The position numbers and the translations under genes were made by a program. Below are positions 51,704 through 61,007 of a DNA stretch of 64,000 nt, in pieces; the first letter of the stretch is position 1; each line of letters starts with the position of its first letter. Source of the stretch: DATJLY01 sp035532935 (GTDB lineage Bacteria; Pseudomonadota; Alphaproteobacteria; ATCC43930; CGMCC-115725). The notes beneath the pieces were generated by a model that saw only the letters and a list, made by a program, of their open reading frames with translations, had not been told where the DNA came from and did no database searches. The stretch covers positions 13,510 through 77,509 of the forward strand of contig DATKQE010000011.1 in assembly GCA_035532935.1 (NCBI GenBank). Direction: 5' to 3'.

Positions 51704-52834
51704 ATGCCGGTCCGTGACACCACGAGCCGCGAGCGGACCTCGATGGGCAACCGCAACCGTCTCAAGATCGGGCTGTTCGGCTCGAACTGTTCGTCGGGCC
51801 GCGCGATAACGATGGTGCCGGAGCGGTGGTCGGGAAGCTGGGCCGACAATCTGCGGCTCGCCCGGATCGCGGACGCGGCGGGGATCGATTTCATGCTGCC
51901 GGTCGGGCGTTGGAAGGGCTATGGCGGCGATACCGACTACCAGGGCGCGACGCTCGAGACCGTGACCTGGGCTACGGGCCTCCTTGCCAACACTAAGCGC
52001 CTCGTCGTGTTCGGCACCGTGCATGCGCCGCTGTTCCATCCGCTCATCGCCGCCAAGGAATTCGTCACCGCCGATCACGTCGGCGAGGGGCGTTTCGGCC
52101 TCAACGTCGTGTGCGGCTGGAATGAGGGCGAATTCGACATGTTCGGCGCGACCCTGCGCGATCACGAGACGCGCTACGACTATGCCCAGGAATGGCTCGA
52201 TGCGGTCCGGCTGGCGTGGACACGCGAGGACGAATTCGACTACGACGGCGCGTTCATCCGGTTGCAGCGGGTGCGCGCCTGGCCCAAGCCCTATGGCGGC
52301 GCGCGGCCGCTCATCATGAATGCCGGCGCTTCGGCCACCGGCCAGGCCTTCGCGATCCGCAACTGCGACGCGCTCTTCATGTCGACGCAGCTCGCCTCGC
52401 TCGAGACCTATTCCGCCAACGTGCGCAAGGTGCAGGCACAGGCGCGGCAGGAGGGGCGCGAGCTCGACTTCTACACCGTCGGCGTCGTCACCTGCCGGCG
52501 TACGAAGCAGGAGGCGCAGGAATACTATCGCCACTGCATCGTCGAGAATGCCGACTGGAACGCGGTCGACCGCATCCTCGCGATGAAGGACATCACCCCG
52601 CACAACCATTCGCGCGAAGCGTTCGAGCGGCTGCGCAACGAGCGGGCCAACGGCATGGGCGGGCTGCCCATCATCGGCGATCCCGACTATGTCGCCGAGG
52701 TGCTCGCCACGTTGAGCGCGGCGGGGCTCACCGGGATCGGCGTGTCGTTCGTCAATTACGCCGACGAGTTGCCATTCTTCTGCGACGAAGTGCTGCCGCG
52801 GCTGCACCGCCGGGGCCTGCGCGAGCAACCCTAG
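51704..52834 (+). CDS. RutA-like flavin-dependent (LLM class) monooxygenase
   Basis: 376 residues of the bacterial luciferase-like fold: KIGLFGSNCSSGRAI, VTWATGLLANTKRLVVFGTVH, GRFGLNVVCGWNEGEFDMFG, and RPLIMNAGASATGQAFAIRN. The VVCGWNEGEF phrase and the following YDYAQEWLDAVRLAW match RutA and related two-component monooxygenases that use reduced FMN. RutA opens the uracil ring; whether this one does is not known since the other Rut genes are missing apart from a RidA-family gene. A GGAAGG site precedes ATG 51704; a further ATG at 51743 is possible. Confidence 0.88.
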   Translation: MPVRDTTSRERTSMGNRNRLKIGLFGSNCSSGRAITMVPERWSGSWADNLRLARIADAAGIDFMLPVGRWKGYGGDTDYQGATLETVTWATGLLANTKRLVVFGTVHAPLFHPLIAAKEFVTADHVGEGRFGLNVVCGWNEGEFDMFGATLRDHETRYDYAQEWLDAVRLAWTREDEFDYDGAFIRLQRVRAWPKPYGGARPLIMNAGASATGQAFAIRNCDALFMSTQLASLETYSANVRKVQAQARQEGRELDFYTVGVVTCRRTKQEAQEYYRHCIVENADWNAVDRILAMKDITPHNHSREAFERLRNERANGMGGLPIIGDPDYVAEVLATLSAAGLTGIGVSFVNYADELPFFCDEVLPRLHRRGLREQP

Positions 52835-52842
52835 GAGGAACC

Positions 52843-54042
52843 ATGGCCGACGGCATGAACGAACCCGGCGTGCGGAAGCGCCATCCCACGCCGGCGCGCG
52901 CGCCGTTCAAGATGCCGGAGCGGCTGCAGCAGATGCTCGACCGCGGCAAGGCCGAAATCGCCGCGCCGTTCAAGGGCATCACCGCCGACGGAACCGTGCC
53001 GCCCGGCCTGTTCCGGCTCGAGAAGACCGGCGTCTCGCCGCAGCCGGTGATTGACGCGGCCGACGCATTCCTCGCGGCGCTCTCCCCGGCACAGCGCCGC
53101 GCCGCCACCTTCCCGGTCGACAGCGACGCGTGGCGGTCGTGGTCCAACATCCATCCCTTCATGCTGCGCCACGGCGTCCTGCTCGAGACCCTCGACGGCA
53201 CGCAGCGCGAAGGCGCGCTCGCGCTGATACGCGCCAGCCTCGGCGCCGACGGCTACCGCACGGCGCGCGACGTGATGAAGCTCAACGAAACCATCCTCGA
53301 AATCACGCAGAAGCCCGACGAGTACGGCGAATGGCTCTATTGGGTGAGCGTAATGGGCGAGCCGTCGGCGAGCGCGCCCTGGGGCTGGCAGATCGACGGC
53401 CATCACCTCATCATCAACTGCTTCGTGCTCGGCGACCAGCTCGTGGTGACGCCGCTCTTCATGGGATCCGAGCCGGTCCATGCGCGGAGCGGAAAATACG
53501 CCGGTACCCGCGTGTTCGAGGAAGAGGAGCGCAAGGGCTTCTTGCTGATGAGCGCGCTCACGCCCGAGCAGCGCGCCAAGGCGACCATCGGCATGAACCT
53601 GCCCCTCGACGTTATCACCACCGCCTTCCACGACAACATGAGATTGCCGTATCAGGGCATACGCTATGCCGAGCTTTCGCGCGAGCAGCGCGAGCTGGTC
53701 GAGCGGCTGCTCGGGCTTTATGTCGGCCGCATCCGGCCGGGCCATGCCGAGATCCGCTATGCCGAGGCGAAGCGCCATCTCGACGACACCTATTTCGCCT
53801 GGATGGGCCATTGCGACGACGCCAGCCCGTTCTATTACCGCCTGCACAGCCCGGTCGTGCTGATCGAGTTCGATCACCAGCCCGGCATCGCCCTCGACAA
53901 TGACGAACACTCGCACCGCCACATTCACACCATCGTGCGCACGCCCAACGGCAACGACTACGGCAACGACCTGCTGCGCCAGCACTACGCGGCCTTCGAC
54001 CATAACAATCCGCGCTCGCCGCACCGACAGGGGAGGACCTAG
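52843..54042 (+). CDS. DUF3500 family protein
   Basis: 399 residues. Recognisable DUF3500 features: WSNIHPFMLRHGVLLETLDG, WLYWVSVMGEPSASAPWGWQIDGHHLIINCFVLG, and the His-rich end PVVLIEFDHQPG ... EHSHRHIHTIVRTPNGNDYG. The paired His/Asp/Glu clusters suggest a metal-binding enzyme, but the family is uncharacterised. A GGAGGAA site lies four bases before ATG 52843. It lies between the flavin monooxygenase and the Bug binding protein, eight and one bases apart, so it is part of the same operon. Confidence 0.85.
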   Translation: MADGMNEPGVRKRHPTPARAPFKMPERLQQMLDRGKAEIAAPFKGITADGTVPPGLFRLEKTGVSPQPVIDAADAFLAALSPAQRRAATFPVDSDAWRSWSNIHPFMLRHGVLLETLDGTQREGALALIRASLGADGYRTARDVMKLNETILEITQKPDEYGEWLYWVSVMGEPSASAPWGWQIDGHHLIINCFVLGDQLVVTPLFMGSEPVHARSGKYAGTRVFEEEERKGFLLMSALTPEQRAKATIGMNLPLDVITTAFHDNMRLPYQGIRYAELSREQRELVERLLGLYVGRIRPGHAEIRYAEAKRHLDDTYFAWMGHCDDASPFYYRLHSPVVLIEFDHQPGIALDNDEHSHRHIHTIVRTPNGNDYGNDLLRQHYAAFDHNNPRSPHRQGRT

Positions 54043-54043
54043 G

Positions 54044-55153
54044 ATGTTCGCTACGCATCGCCCAATCTTCAGCCGCGTCGCCTTTCGGCACGGGGCATAT
54101 TGCCCGCGTCTGGTCCGCTGGGCCGCAAGCGGCGCGGTCGCCTGCGTTGTGGCGGCGGCGGTTGTGCTGCCGGCGCGCGCGCAGGACGACGTGGCGAAGT
54201 TCTATGCCGGCAAGAACGTCGATCTCTATATCGGCTCGACCGCCGGTGGCGGCTATGACAGTTATGCGCGGCTCGTCGCGCGCCATCTCGGCGCCCATAT
54301 TCCCGGCCATCCGACCATCGTGCCGATCAACATGCCCGGCGCCGGCAGCAACAAGCTCGCCTACTACATCTATGCGGTCGCGCCCAAGGACGGCACCGCC
54401 ATGGGCGCGATCTTTCCCGGCGCGGTCATGGAGCCGCTCATCGGCGACAAGCCGGTGAAGCACGATCCGCAAAAGTTCAACTATGTCGGCAGCGCCAACA
54501 ACGAGACCAATGTCTGCATCGCCCGCTCGGACGCGCCGGTGAAGACCTTCAAGGACGTGTTGACGCATGAGCTCCGGATCGCGTCGAGCGCCTCGGGCGG
54601 CTCGACCCGGGACTATCCCGCCGTGCTCGACAACGTCCTCGGCGCCAAGTTCCGCCTCGTCATGGGCTATCCCGGCAGCCGCCAGATGATGCTGGCGCTC
54701 GAGCAGGGCGAGGTTCAGGGCATGTGCGGCATCGCGGAGTCGTCGCTCGCCGAGGCCGAGCCCGACTGGCTTCCGAGCGGCAAGATGATCGTGCTGGCGC
54801 AGGAGGCGCTCAAGGGCGATCCCGCGCTGACCGCGAAGGGGGTGCCGCTGACGCTCGATTTCGCCAAGTCCGACGAGCAGAAGCAGCTCCTCGACGTGCT
54901 CTACAGCCAGCAGGTGTTCGGCCGCCCCTACGTGCTGCCGCCGGGCGTGCCGGCGGACCGCGTCGCGGCGCTGCGCAAGGCGTTCATGGCGACGATGCAG
55001 GATCCGGCGCTGCGCGCCGATGCCAAGCGCGTGCGGCTCGCGATCGATCCGATCTCCGGCGCGGACGTGCAGGCGCTCGTGACCAAGGTCTACGCCACGC
55101 CCAAGCCCGTCATCAAGAAGCTGAAGCAGGCGATGATCTACAAATCGTCGTGA
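54044..55153 (+). CDS. Tripartite tricarboxylate transporter binding protein (TctC/Bug family)
   Basis: 369 residues with a long N-region and a signal peptide (about 30-46, VACVVAAAVVLPARAQDD), then the Bug fold: YAGKNVDLYIGSTAGGGYDSYARLVARHLGAHIP, NMPGAGSNKLAYYIYAVAPKDG, and IASSASGGSTRDYPAVLDNVLG (each read in parts). It binds a carboxylate or aromatic acid. No TctA or TctB permease follows. The start ATG 54044 has GGGGAGG nearby; the operon runs from 49154 to here. Confidence 0.88.
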   Translation: MFATHRPIFSRVAFRHGAYCPRLVRWAASGAVACVVAAAVVLPARAQDDVAKFYAGKNVDLYIGSTAGGGYDSYARLVARHLGAHIPGHPTIVPINMPGAGSNKLAYYIYAVAPKDGTAMGAIFPGAVMEPLIGDKPVKHDPQKFNYVGSANNETNVCIARSDAPVKTFKDVLTHELRIASSASGGSTRDYPAVLDNVLGAKFRLVMGYPGSRQMMLALEQGEVQGMCGIAESSLAEAEPDWLPSGKMIVLAQEALKGDPALTAKGVPLTLDFAKSDEQKQLLDVLYSQQVFGRPYVLPPGVPADRVAALRKAFMATMQDPALRADAKRVRLAIDPISGADVQALVTKVYATPKPVIKKLKQAMIYKSS

Positions 55154-55276
55154 CCGGCGCCGCATGAGCGGATCCCGGGTCGCCGCGTCGCTGATGCGGC
55201 TCGGATCGTTCCTCGCTTCGGTCCGGCAGGTCGCCGCCGTCGATCGGTCGCAACGCCGGTTCGGCCCGGCCCCGCG

Positions 55277-55897
55277 TCAACCGGCCGATGGCGCCGCCGC
55301 AGGCGTCCATTCGTCGCGCAACAGCGCGAACAGCACGTGGTCCTGCCAGCGCCCGTCGATGCAGAGATAGGCCCGGGCATAGCCTTCCTCGCGAAAGCCG
55401 CTCCGCAGAAGAAGCCGCCGGCTCGGCACGTTGTGCGGCAGGCACGCGGCCTCGACGCGGTGCAGCCGCGCGCGCTGAAAGGCAAAGGCGAGGGCGAGCT
55501 GCAGTCCGTCGGTCATGGAGCCCTTGCGCGCGTGGCGCTCGCCGATCCAGTAGCCGAGGCTCGCGGTTTCGGCGACGCCACGGCGCACGTTGCTGAGGCC
55601 GATACCGCCCAGGAGCGCGTCGTCGGAAAGACGGTAGAGCAGAAAGCTGTAGCCCTGATCGGCGCGCCAATCGGCGGCATAGCGCGCCAGACGGCGGTGA
55701 AAGGCGGCGCGGGTCAAGGCGTCCGCCGACCAGGTCGGCTCCCACGGCGTCAGGAACGCGCGCGACTCACCCCTGAGCTCGGCCCACTCCTGCCAGTCGC
55801 GCCGTTCCGGCGGGCGCAGCACCGTGCTCCGTCCGGTCAGCCGGAACGCCGGCGGGATGGCGCCAAGAAGACGAAGGCCCGGAAGCTCGATCGGCAC
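55277..55897 (-). CDS. GNAT acetyltransferase (RimJ-like)
   Basis: 206 residues. GNAT features: LTPWEPTWSADALTRAAF, GGIGLSNVRRGVAETASLGYWIGERHARKG and the acetyl-CoA loop YARAYLCIDGRWQDHVLFALL. The LGYWIGE...KG and N-terminal FRLTGRSTVLRPP layout is that of RimJ/RimL protein N-acetyltransferases. It probably acetylates an N-terminus of a ribosomal protein or another amine. It is read toward the GMC operon (convergent) and its start lies ten bases from the M16 stop. Confidence 0.82.
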   Translation of the reverse strand: MPIELPGLRLLGAIPPAFRLTGRSTVLRPPERRDWQEWAELRGESRAFLTPWEPTWSADALTRAAFHRRLARYAADWRADQGYSFLLYRLSDDALLGGIGLSNVRRGVAETASLGYWIGERHARKGSMTDGLQLALAFAFQRARLHRVEAACLPHNVPSRRLLLRSGFREEGYARAYLCIDGRWQDHVLFALLRDEWTPAAAPSAG

Positions 55898-55906
55898 GCG
55901 CGGTCC

Positions 55907-57166
55907 TCACCCTGCGAGCTGTTCGGCGAGCCGGTCGTAGGATTCGAGTCGCCCGACCGGGCCGATCGCGGTGAGCGTCGGCCGTTCCGAGGCGATGCGC
56001 CGCGCCACGCGCTCGACCGCCGCTTCATCGACCTCGTCGATCCGCGCGATCAGCTCGCTCAGTTCGAGCGGCCGGCCGAACACCAGCATGTGCGCCGCCT
56101 GCTGCTCGCAGCGCGCTGTCGTGCCTTCGAGCGACATCAACAGGCCGGCCTTGAGCTGCGCCCGCGCGCGTTCCAGCTCCTGCGGCGTCAGGCCGGCGCC
56201 AAGCCGGCGGATCTCGGCGCAGAGCGCCGGCATCAGCTCGGCCGCCTCCTCTTCGCCGGTGCCGGCATAGACGCCGAACACGCCGCCGTCGCTATAGGCG
56301 TGAGTGAAGGAATAGATCGAATAGACCAGGCCGCGCTTCTCGCGGATTTCCTGGAACAGCCGCGACGACATGCCGCCGCCGAGCGCGGTCGACACGACCG
56401 AGGCCGCGTAATAGTCGTGGTCCCGGAACGCGAAGCCGGGAAAGCCCAGCAGAATGTGCACCTGCTCGAGGTCGCGGGCCTGGCGCAGGTCGCCGCCGAC
56501 ATAGCGCGCCGGCTCGGTCCTGGGCGCGGCCCCGGCCGGCAGGGCGGCAAACGCGCGCTGCGCCAGATCGACGATGGCGCCGTGTTCGAGATTGCCGGCC
56601 GCGACCAGCATCATCGCCGGCGCGGCGTAGTTGCGCTTGAGATAGCCCGAGACGGTCTCGCGGTCGATCTGGCGGACGATCTCGGCCCGGCCCAGCACCG
56701 GCTGGCCCATCGGCTGGTCGGGGAATGCGCGCTCCTGGAACAGGTCGTAGATGATGTCGTCGGGCGTGTCGTTGGCCTGGCCGATCTCCTGCAGGATGAC
56801 GGCGCGCTCGCGCTCGAGCTCGCGCGGGTCGAAGGTCGAGTGCTGCAGGATGTCGGCGAGGATGTCGATGGCCAGCGGCACGTCGGCCTTGAGCACCTTG
56901 GCGTAATAGGCGGTGTGCTCGCGCGAGGTATAGGCGTTGACATGGCCGCCGACCGCCTCGATCTCGGCGGCGATCTCGAGCGCCGAGCGGCGCGCCGTGC
57001 CCTTGAACGCCATATGCTCAAGCACATGCGCGACGCCGTTGATGAGGGCCGGCTCGTGCCGCGTGCCGACGGCCACCCAGACGCCGATCGAGACGGTCTC
57101 GACCGAGGTCATCCGGTCGGTGAGCACGCGCATGCCGTTCTCGAGTCGGGTGAGGCGCACAGTCAT
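55907..57166 (-). CDS. M16 metallopeptidase (mitochondrial processing peptidase-like)
   Basis: 419 residues. The inverted zinc motif HVLEH sits at 47-51 in INGVAHVLEHMAFKG, followed by EIEAVGGHVNAYTSREHTAYYAKVL and ERERAVILQEIGQANDTPDD, whose Glu completes the zinc site. The family is the ancestor of mitochondrial processing peptidase beta and PqqF-like peptidases. It cleaves short basic peptides. ATG 57166 overlaps thrC's end by 4 bp; thrC followed by M16 is a conserved alphaproteobacterial order. Confidence 0.93.
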   Translation of the reverse strand: MTVRLTRLENGMRVLTDRMTSVETVSIGVWVAVGTRHEPALINGVAHVLEHMAFKGTARRSALEIAAEIEAVGGHVNAYTSREHTAYYAKVLKADVPLAIDILADILQHSTFDPRELERERAVILQEIGQANDTPDDIIYDLFQERAFPDQPMGQPVLGRAEIVRQIDRETVSGYLKRNYAAPAMMLVAAGNLEHGAIVDLAQRAFAALPAGAAPRTEPARYVGGDLRQARDLEQVHILLGFPGFAFRDHDYYAASVVSTALGGGMSSRLFQEIREKRGLVYSIYSFTHAYSDGGVFGVYAGTGEEEAAELMPALCAEIRRLGAGLTPQELERARAQLKAGLLMSLEGTTARCEQQAAHMLVFGRPLELSELIARIDEVDEAAVERVARRIASERPTLTAIGPVGRLESYDRLAEQLAG

Positions 57167-58587
57167 GGGGTTGCTACCTCTTGCGGGCGCCGCGCCCGTT
57201 CGCGCACGAAGCGCTCGACCGCGGCTAGCTCGTTGGGAAGAACGGTGATGCGCTCGGGCCGGCGCAGCAGCGCCGCGAGCCGCGGCGGCGGCGTGGCCGG
57301 AAATCCGACCGCGCTCGTCACCGCCTCGGGGAATTTCGCCGGATGGGCGCAGGCGAGCGCAACCATCGGCACCTGCGGATCGCGCCGGACGGCGCGCGCG
57401 GCCGCCACCGCCACGGCGCCGTGCGGGTCGAGCAGTTCGCCGGTGGCGCGCCACGTCTCGCGGATGGTGGCGCGCGTCTCGTCGTCGTCGACCCGGTGCG
57501 CGGCGAAGAGGGCGCGCGCTTCCTGCCACAGCGCCGGGCTCGCCGGCAGCGCGCCGGTCTCGCGGAAGGCACGGAACGCCGCCGCCACTGCCGCACCGTC
57601 GCGGGCGGCCAGCTCGAAATAAAGCCGCTCGAAATTGCTCGACACCTGGATGTCCATGCTGGGGCTGAGGCTTGGCTCGACCGCGCCGATCGTCATCCGC
57701 CCCTGGTTGATGAAGCGCGCCAGGATGTCGTTGCGGTTGGTGCCGATGATCAGCTCGGCGATCGGTACGCCCATGCGGCGCGCCACATGCGCGGCATAGA
57801 CATTGCCGAAATTGCCGGTGGGGACGGCAAAGCCCACCGGCCGCTCCGGCGCGCCGAGCGCGACCGCCGCCGCGACGTAATAGACCACCTGCGCCATGAT
57901 CCGCGCCCAGTTGATCGAGTTCACCGCCGACAGGTTCAACCGGGCGCGGAACGGCCCGTCGGCGAACATCGCCTTCACCAGGTCCTGGCAGTCGTCGAAG
58001 GTGCCTTCGATGGCGACGGCGTGGACATTGGCGGAGTCGACGGTGGTCATCTGCCGGCGCTGCACGTCCGAGACGCGGCGATGGGGATAGAGGATGAAGA
58101 TGTCGATCGAGGAACGGTCGCGGCACGCCTCGATCGCCGCCGAGCCGGTATCGCCCGAGGTGGCGCCGATCACCGTCACCCGTTCGCCCCGGCGCGCCAG
58201 GACGGCATCGAAGAGCGGCCCCAGGATCTGCAGGGCATAGTCCTTGAAGGCGAGGGTGGGCCCGTGGAACAGCTCCATCAGCCACAGACTGGCGCCGAGC
58301 TGCTTCAGTGGCGCCACCGCCTCGTGGGTAAAGCCGCGATAGGCCTCGGCGACGAGACGCTGCCAGGCGTCGCGGGCGAGCGTGTTCTCGATGAACGGTT
58401 CCATGACCGCAGCGGCGATCTCGGCATAGCTCTTGCCGGCGAGCGCCTTGAGCGCGGCCGCATCGAAACGCGGCCACGCCTCGGGCACGTAAAGTCCGCC
58501 ATCGGCGGCGAGCCCGGCGACGAGCGCGTCCTCGAAGGAAAGGCGCGCCGGCGGTGCTCGCCCATCACGGGTAGAGATGTAGGGCAC
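57163..58587 (-). CDS. thrC: Threonine synthase
   Basis: 474 residues. MPYISTRDGRAPPARLSFEDALVAGLAADGGLYVPE is the class II threonine synthase start (in parts), the PLP lysine is K115 in LAFKDYALQ, and VTVIGATSGDTGSAA binds phosphate. It converts O-phosphohomoserine to threonine. Coupled to the M16 gene by a 4-bp overlap. The upstream 121-bp gap is AT-rich and may hold its promoter. Confidence 0.97.
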   Translation of the reverse strand: MPYISTRDGRAPPARLSFEDALVAGLAADGGLYVPEAWPRFDAAALKALAGKSYAEIAAAVMEPFIENTLARDAWQRLVAEAYRGFTHEAVAPLKQLGASLWLMELFHGPTLAFKDYALQILGPLFDAVLARRGERVTVIGATSGDTGSAAIEACRDRSSIDIFILYPHRRVSDVQRRQMTTVDSANVHAVAIEGTFDDCQDLVKAMFADGPFRARLNLSAVNSINWARIMAQVVYYVAAAVALGAPERPVGFAVPTGNFGNVYAAHVARRMGVPIAELIIGTNRNDILARFINQGRMTIGAVEPSLSPSMDIQVSSNFERLYFELAARDGAAVAAAFRAFRETGALPASPALWQEARALFAAHRVDDDETRATIRETWRATGELLDPHGAVAVAAARAVRRDPQVPMVALACAHPAKFPEAVTSAVGFPATPPPRLAALLRRPERITVLPNELAAVERFVRERARRPQEVATP

Positions 58588-58659
58588 GTGCGTCCAGGGA
58601 ACGGAGAAGCGAAACCAGGGAGCAGGCTAGCGCCCCCTGACGCGCCCCGCAACACGGCA

Positions 58660-58690
58660 TAAAAAGTTAATAATTATAATTGGTTAAGGG
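58660..58690 (-). promoter_or_regulatory. AT-rich stretch with TATAAT upstream of thrC
   Basis: A run of AT-rich sequence (AAAAAGTTAATAATTATAATT) is out of character for the window. On the minus strand it carries TATAAT at 58678-58673, suitable for a -10 box about 90 bases before the thrC start. No good -35 is found at 16-18 bases, so the promoter call is weak. Confidence 0.35.
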
Positions 58691-58708
58691 ATTTACCCTC
58701 GATCGAAC

Positions 58709-60199
58709 CTAGGCCAGGTAGCGCGCGCGGAGATGCGCCTCGAACACGGCCGCGTCGAGCGGACGCCCGGTCGCGCGGGCGATCAGTTCGACGGTCGTGT
58801 AGCGCGAGGCATGGGCATGCACGTTGGTCCGGAGCCATTGCAGCAGCGGCGCGAACTCGCCGCGCGCAACGCCGGACACGATGGCGGGATCGGCGTGCTT
58901 GGCGGTGTCGAAGAGTTGCGCCGCCGTCATGGCGCCGAGCGTGTAGGTCGGGAAATAGCCCCACGCGCCGTCGTACCAATGCACATCCTGGAGACAGCCG
59001 TTGCGATCGTCGGGCGGAGCGATCCCCACGAGCGCCTGCATGCCCTCGCGCCACGCCTGCGGCAGCGAAGCGGGATCGAGCGTGCCGGCGATCATCGCCC
59101 GCTCCAGCCGGTAGCGCAGGATGACATGCGCGGGATAGGTCACCTCGTCGGCATCGACGCGAATGAGGCTGCGTTGGACGCGGGTGTAGAGGCGATGGAG
59201 ATTGTCCGCGCCCCACGCCGCGCCGTCGCCGCCGAAAGAGGCGCGCAGCAGCGGCGCGGCAAAGGCGAGGAACTCGCGCGAGCGGCAGACCTGCATCTCG
59301 ACCAGAAGCGACTGGCTCTCGTGCAGGCTCATGCCGCGTGCGGCGCCGACCGGCTGGCGGCGCCAGGAAGCCGGCAGGCCGCGCTCGTAGAGGGCATGGC
59401 CGGTCTCGTGCAGCACCGCCATGAGGGCGCGGGTGAAATCGGCCTCGTCGTAGCGCGTGGTGATGCGCACGTCGTCGGGCGTGCCGCCGCAAAAGGGGTG
59501 AAGGCTGACATCGAGCCGGCCATGCGCGAAATCGAACCCCAGCGCCGCCATCAGGCGGAGCCCCGCCGCGCGCTGCGTTGCGATCGGAAACGGGCCGGGC
59601 GGGATTTCGGCCGGCATCGCCTGCTGGTGCGCCAGCGCGTCGTCGATGAGGTCGGGCAGGATGGCGGCGAGCCGGTCGAACAGACGGTCGATCTCCGCCG
59701 TGCTGCCGTCGGGCTCGTAGGCGTCGAGCAGCGCCTCGTAGGGGCTCTTGCCGAGTTGCGCAGCCTTGGCCGCCGCGACCTCCCGCACCAGGTCGAGAAG
59801 CCGCGCGAGATCGGGCAGGATCGCGGCGAAGTCGTCCGCCGGACGCGCCCGGCGCCACGCCATCTCGCACGCGCTCGAAGCCTTGGACAAGGCCGCGACG
59901 AGGTCGCTCGGCAGCGCGGTGGCGTGCCGCCATTGCCGCCGCATCTCGCGCAGGTTGGCGCGTTGCCAGTCGTCGAGCGTGTTGTCGCTTTCGGCCGCGG
60001 CGAGAAGATCGGGCAGCGCCGCATCGGTGAGAAGCTCGTGCCCCATCACCTTGAGCGTCGCGAGCTGCTCGGCGCGCGCGACGGCCCCGCCCTCGGGCAT
60101 CATCGTCGCGCGATCCCATTGCAGCACGCGGCCGGCCTCGCGCAAGGCGCCGAGCCGATGGAACCGGGCTTCGAGCGCGAGATAAGGGGCCTCTTTCAC
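58709..60199 (-). CDS. M32 family carboxypeptidase (Taq-type)
   Basis: 496 residues. The zinc motif HETGH is at 264-268 (AVLHETGHALYERG), with the second ligand glutamate in SLHESQSLLVEMQ, and further family phrases LHPFCGGTPDDVRITTRYDE and DVHWYDGAWGYFPTYTLGAM. It is a broad-specificity metallo-carboxypeptidase releasing C-terminal residues. The GTG start at 60199 overlaps the SURF1 stop by 4 bp, so it is coupled to the oxidase-assembly operon; a longer frame would pass through SURF1. Confidence 0.93.
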   Translation of the reverse strand: MKEAPYLALEARFHRLGALREAGRVLQWDRATMMPEGGAVARAEQLATLKVMGHELLTDAALPDLLAAAESDNTLDDWQRANLREMRRQWRHATALPSDLVAALSKASSACEMAWRRARPADDFAAILPDLARLLDLVREVAAAKAAQLGKSPYEALLDAYEPDGSTAEIDRLFDRLAAILPDLIDDALAHQQAMPAEIPPGPFPIATQRAAGLRLMAALGFDFAHGRLDVSLHPFCGGTPDDVRITTRYDEADFTRALMAVLHETGHALYERGLPASWRRQPVGAARGMSLHESQSLLVEMQVCRSREFLAFAAPLLRASFGGDGAAWGADNLHRLYTRVQRSLIRVDADEVTYPAHVILRYRLERAMIAGTLDPASLPQAWREGMQALVGIAPPDDRNGCLQDVHWYDGAWGYFPTYTLGAMTAAQLFDTAKHADPAIVSGVARGEFAPLLQWLRTNVHAHASRYTTVELIARATGRPLDAAVFEAHLRARYLA

Positions 60200-60906
60200 G
60201 TCCGTTCTCCGCGGTGCCGGCGTACCAACAGGACGTAGAACACCAGGAGCGCCGCCGCCAGCGAATACCATGTGATGGCGTATTGCAGGTGGTGGTTGGG
60301 CAGGTCGATCCGGGTCTGGCCGCCGATGGGATAGCCGCCGGGATTGGGCGTCGCATCGGCGGCGAGGTAGAACGGTGGGAACGAATCGACGTGGGCGGCG
60401 GCGGCCATCGCCGGCAGATCGATGAAGAACCATTCGTTCCGCGCCGGCTCGTTGTCCGGCACGAACCAGCCGTGCTGCTCCGGCAGGCGGAGAACCCCGG
60501 TGACGCTGCGCTCGCCGGCGGTATTGGCGGCGGCGCGGCGGGCGGGCGACTTGAGTTCCTCGGGCACGAAGCCGCGATCGACCAGAACGAACCTGCCGCC
60601 GCCGAGCGCGAGCGGCGTCAGGATGTGATACCCGGCCGCGCCGTCGGCGGCGATGGCATGGAGATAAAGCTCGCGATAGTTGAGGAACCGGCCCTCGGCG
60701 CGGACGCGGTGATAGACGAGCGCGCGCGCCGCCCCGAGCGTCGCGGGCAGCGGCACCGGCGTTCCCGTCATCGCCGCCTCGCGCGCGGCGATGAGCCCTT
60801 CCTTCCATTTGAGCCGCTGCAACTGCCAGGTGCCGAGCCCCAGCAGCAGGATCATGCCGAAAAGCGTAAAGAGGGTCGGGCCGAGGAGCGATTTGCGCGC
60901 CATCAT
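60196..60906 (-). CDS. SURF1 cytochrome oxidase assembly factor
   Basis: 236 residues with two membrane helices, near 8-28 (LLGPTLFTLFGMILLLGLGTWQLQRL in part) and 208-228 (YAITWYSLAAALLVFYVLLVRR), flanking a periplasmic loop with VLVDRGFVPEEL and YPIGGQTRIDLPNHHLQY. SURF1 helps insert haem a into cytochrome c oxidase subunit I. Two adjacent ATGs allow 60906 or 60903. It lies 101 bp after the DUF983 gene. Confidence 0.92.
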   Translation of the reverse strand: MMARKSLLGPTLFTLFGMILLLGLGTWQLQRLKWKEGLIAAREAAMTGTPVPLPATLGAARALVYHRVRAEGRFLNYRELYLHAIAADGAAGYHILTPLALGGGRFVLVDRGFVPEELKSPARRAAANTAGERSVTGVLRLPEQHGWFVPDNEPARNEWFFIDLPAMAAAAHVDSFPPFYLAADATPNPGGYPIGGQTRIDLPNHHLQYAITWYSLAAALLVFYVLLVRRHRGERT

Positions 60907-61007
60907 GCTCTAACGCTGTGCCAACGGCGGATGGCCATGAACGATCGCCCGGCCTTCCGGCGCGGGTCATCGGGCCGAGCTTCCGGCCGGAGCAATTCCG
61001 GCCCCGA

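Noticed and set aside
55159..55200. GCCGCAT/ATGCGGC inverted repeat after the Bug gene
   Set aside because: Short arms and a loop of 28 bases with no T-run; not distinguishable from chance.
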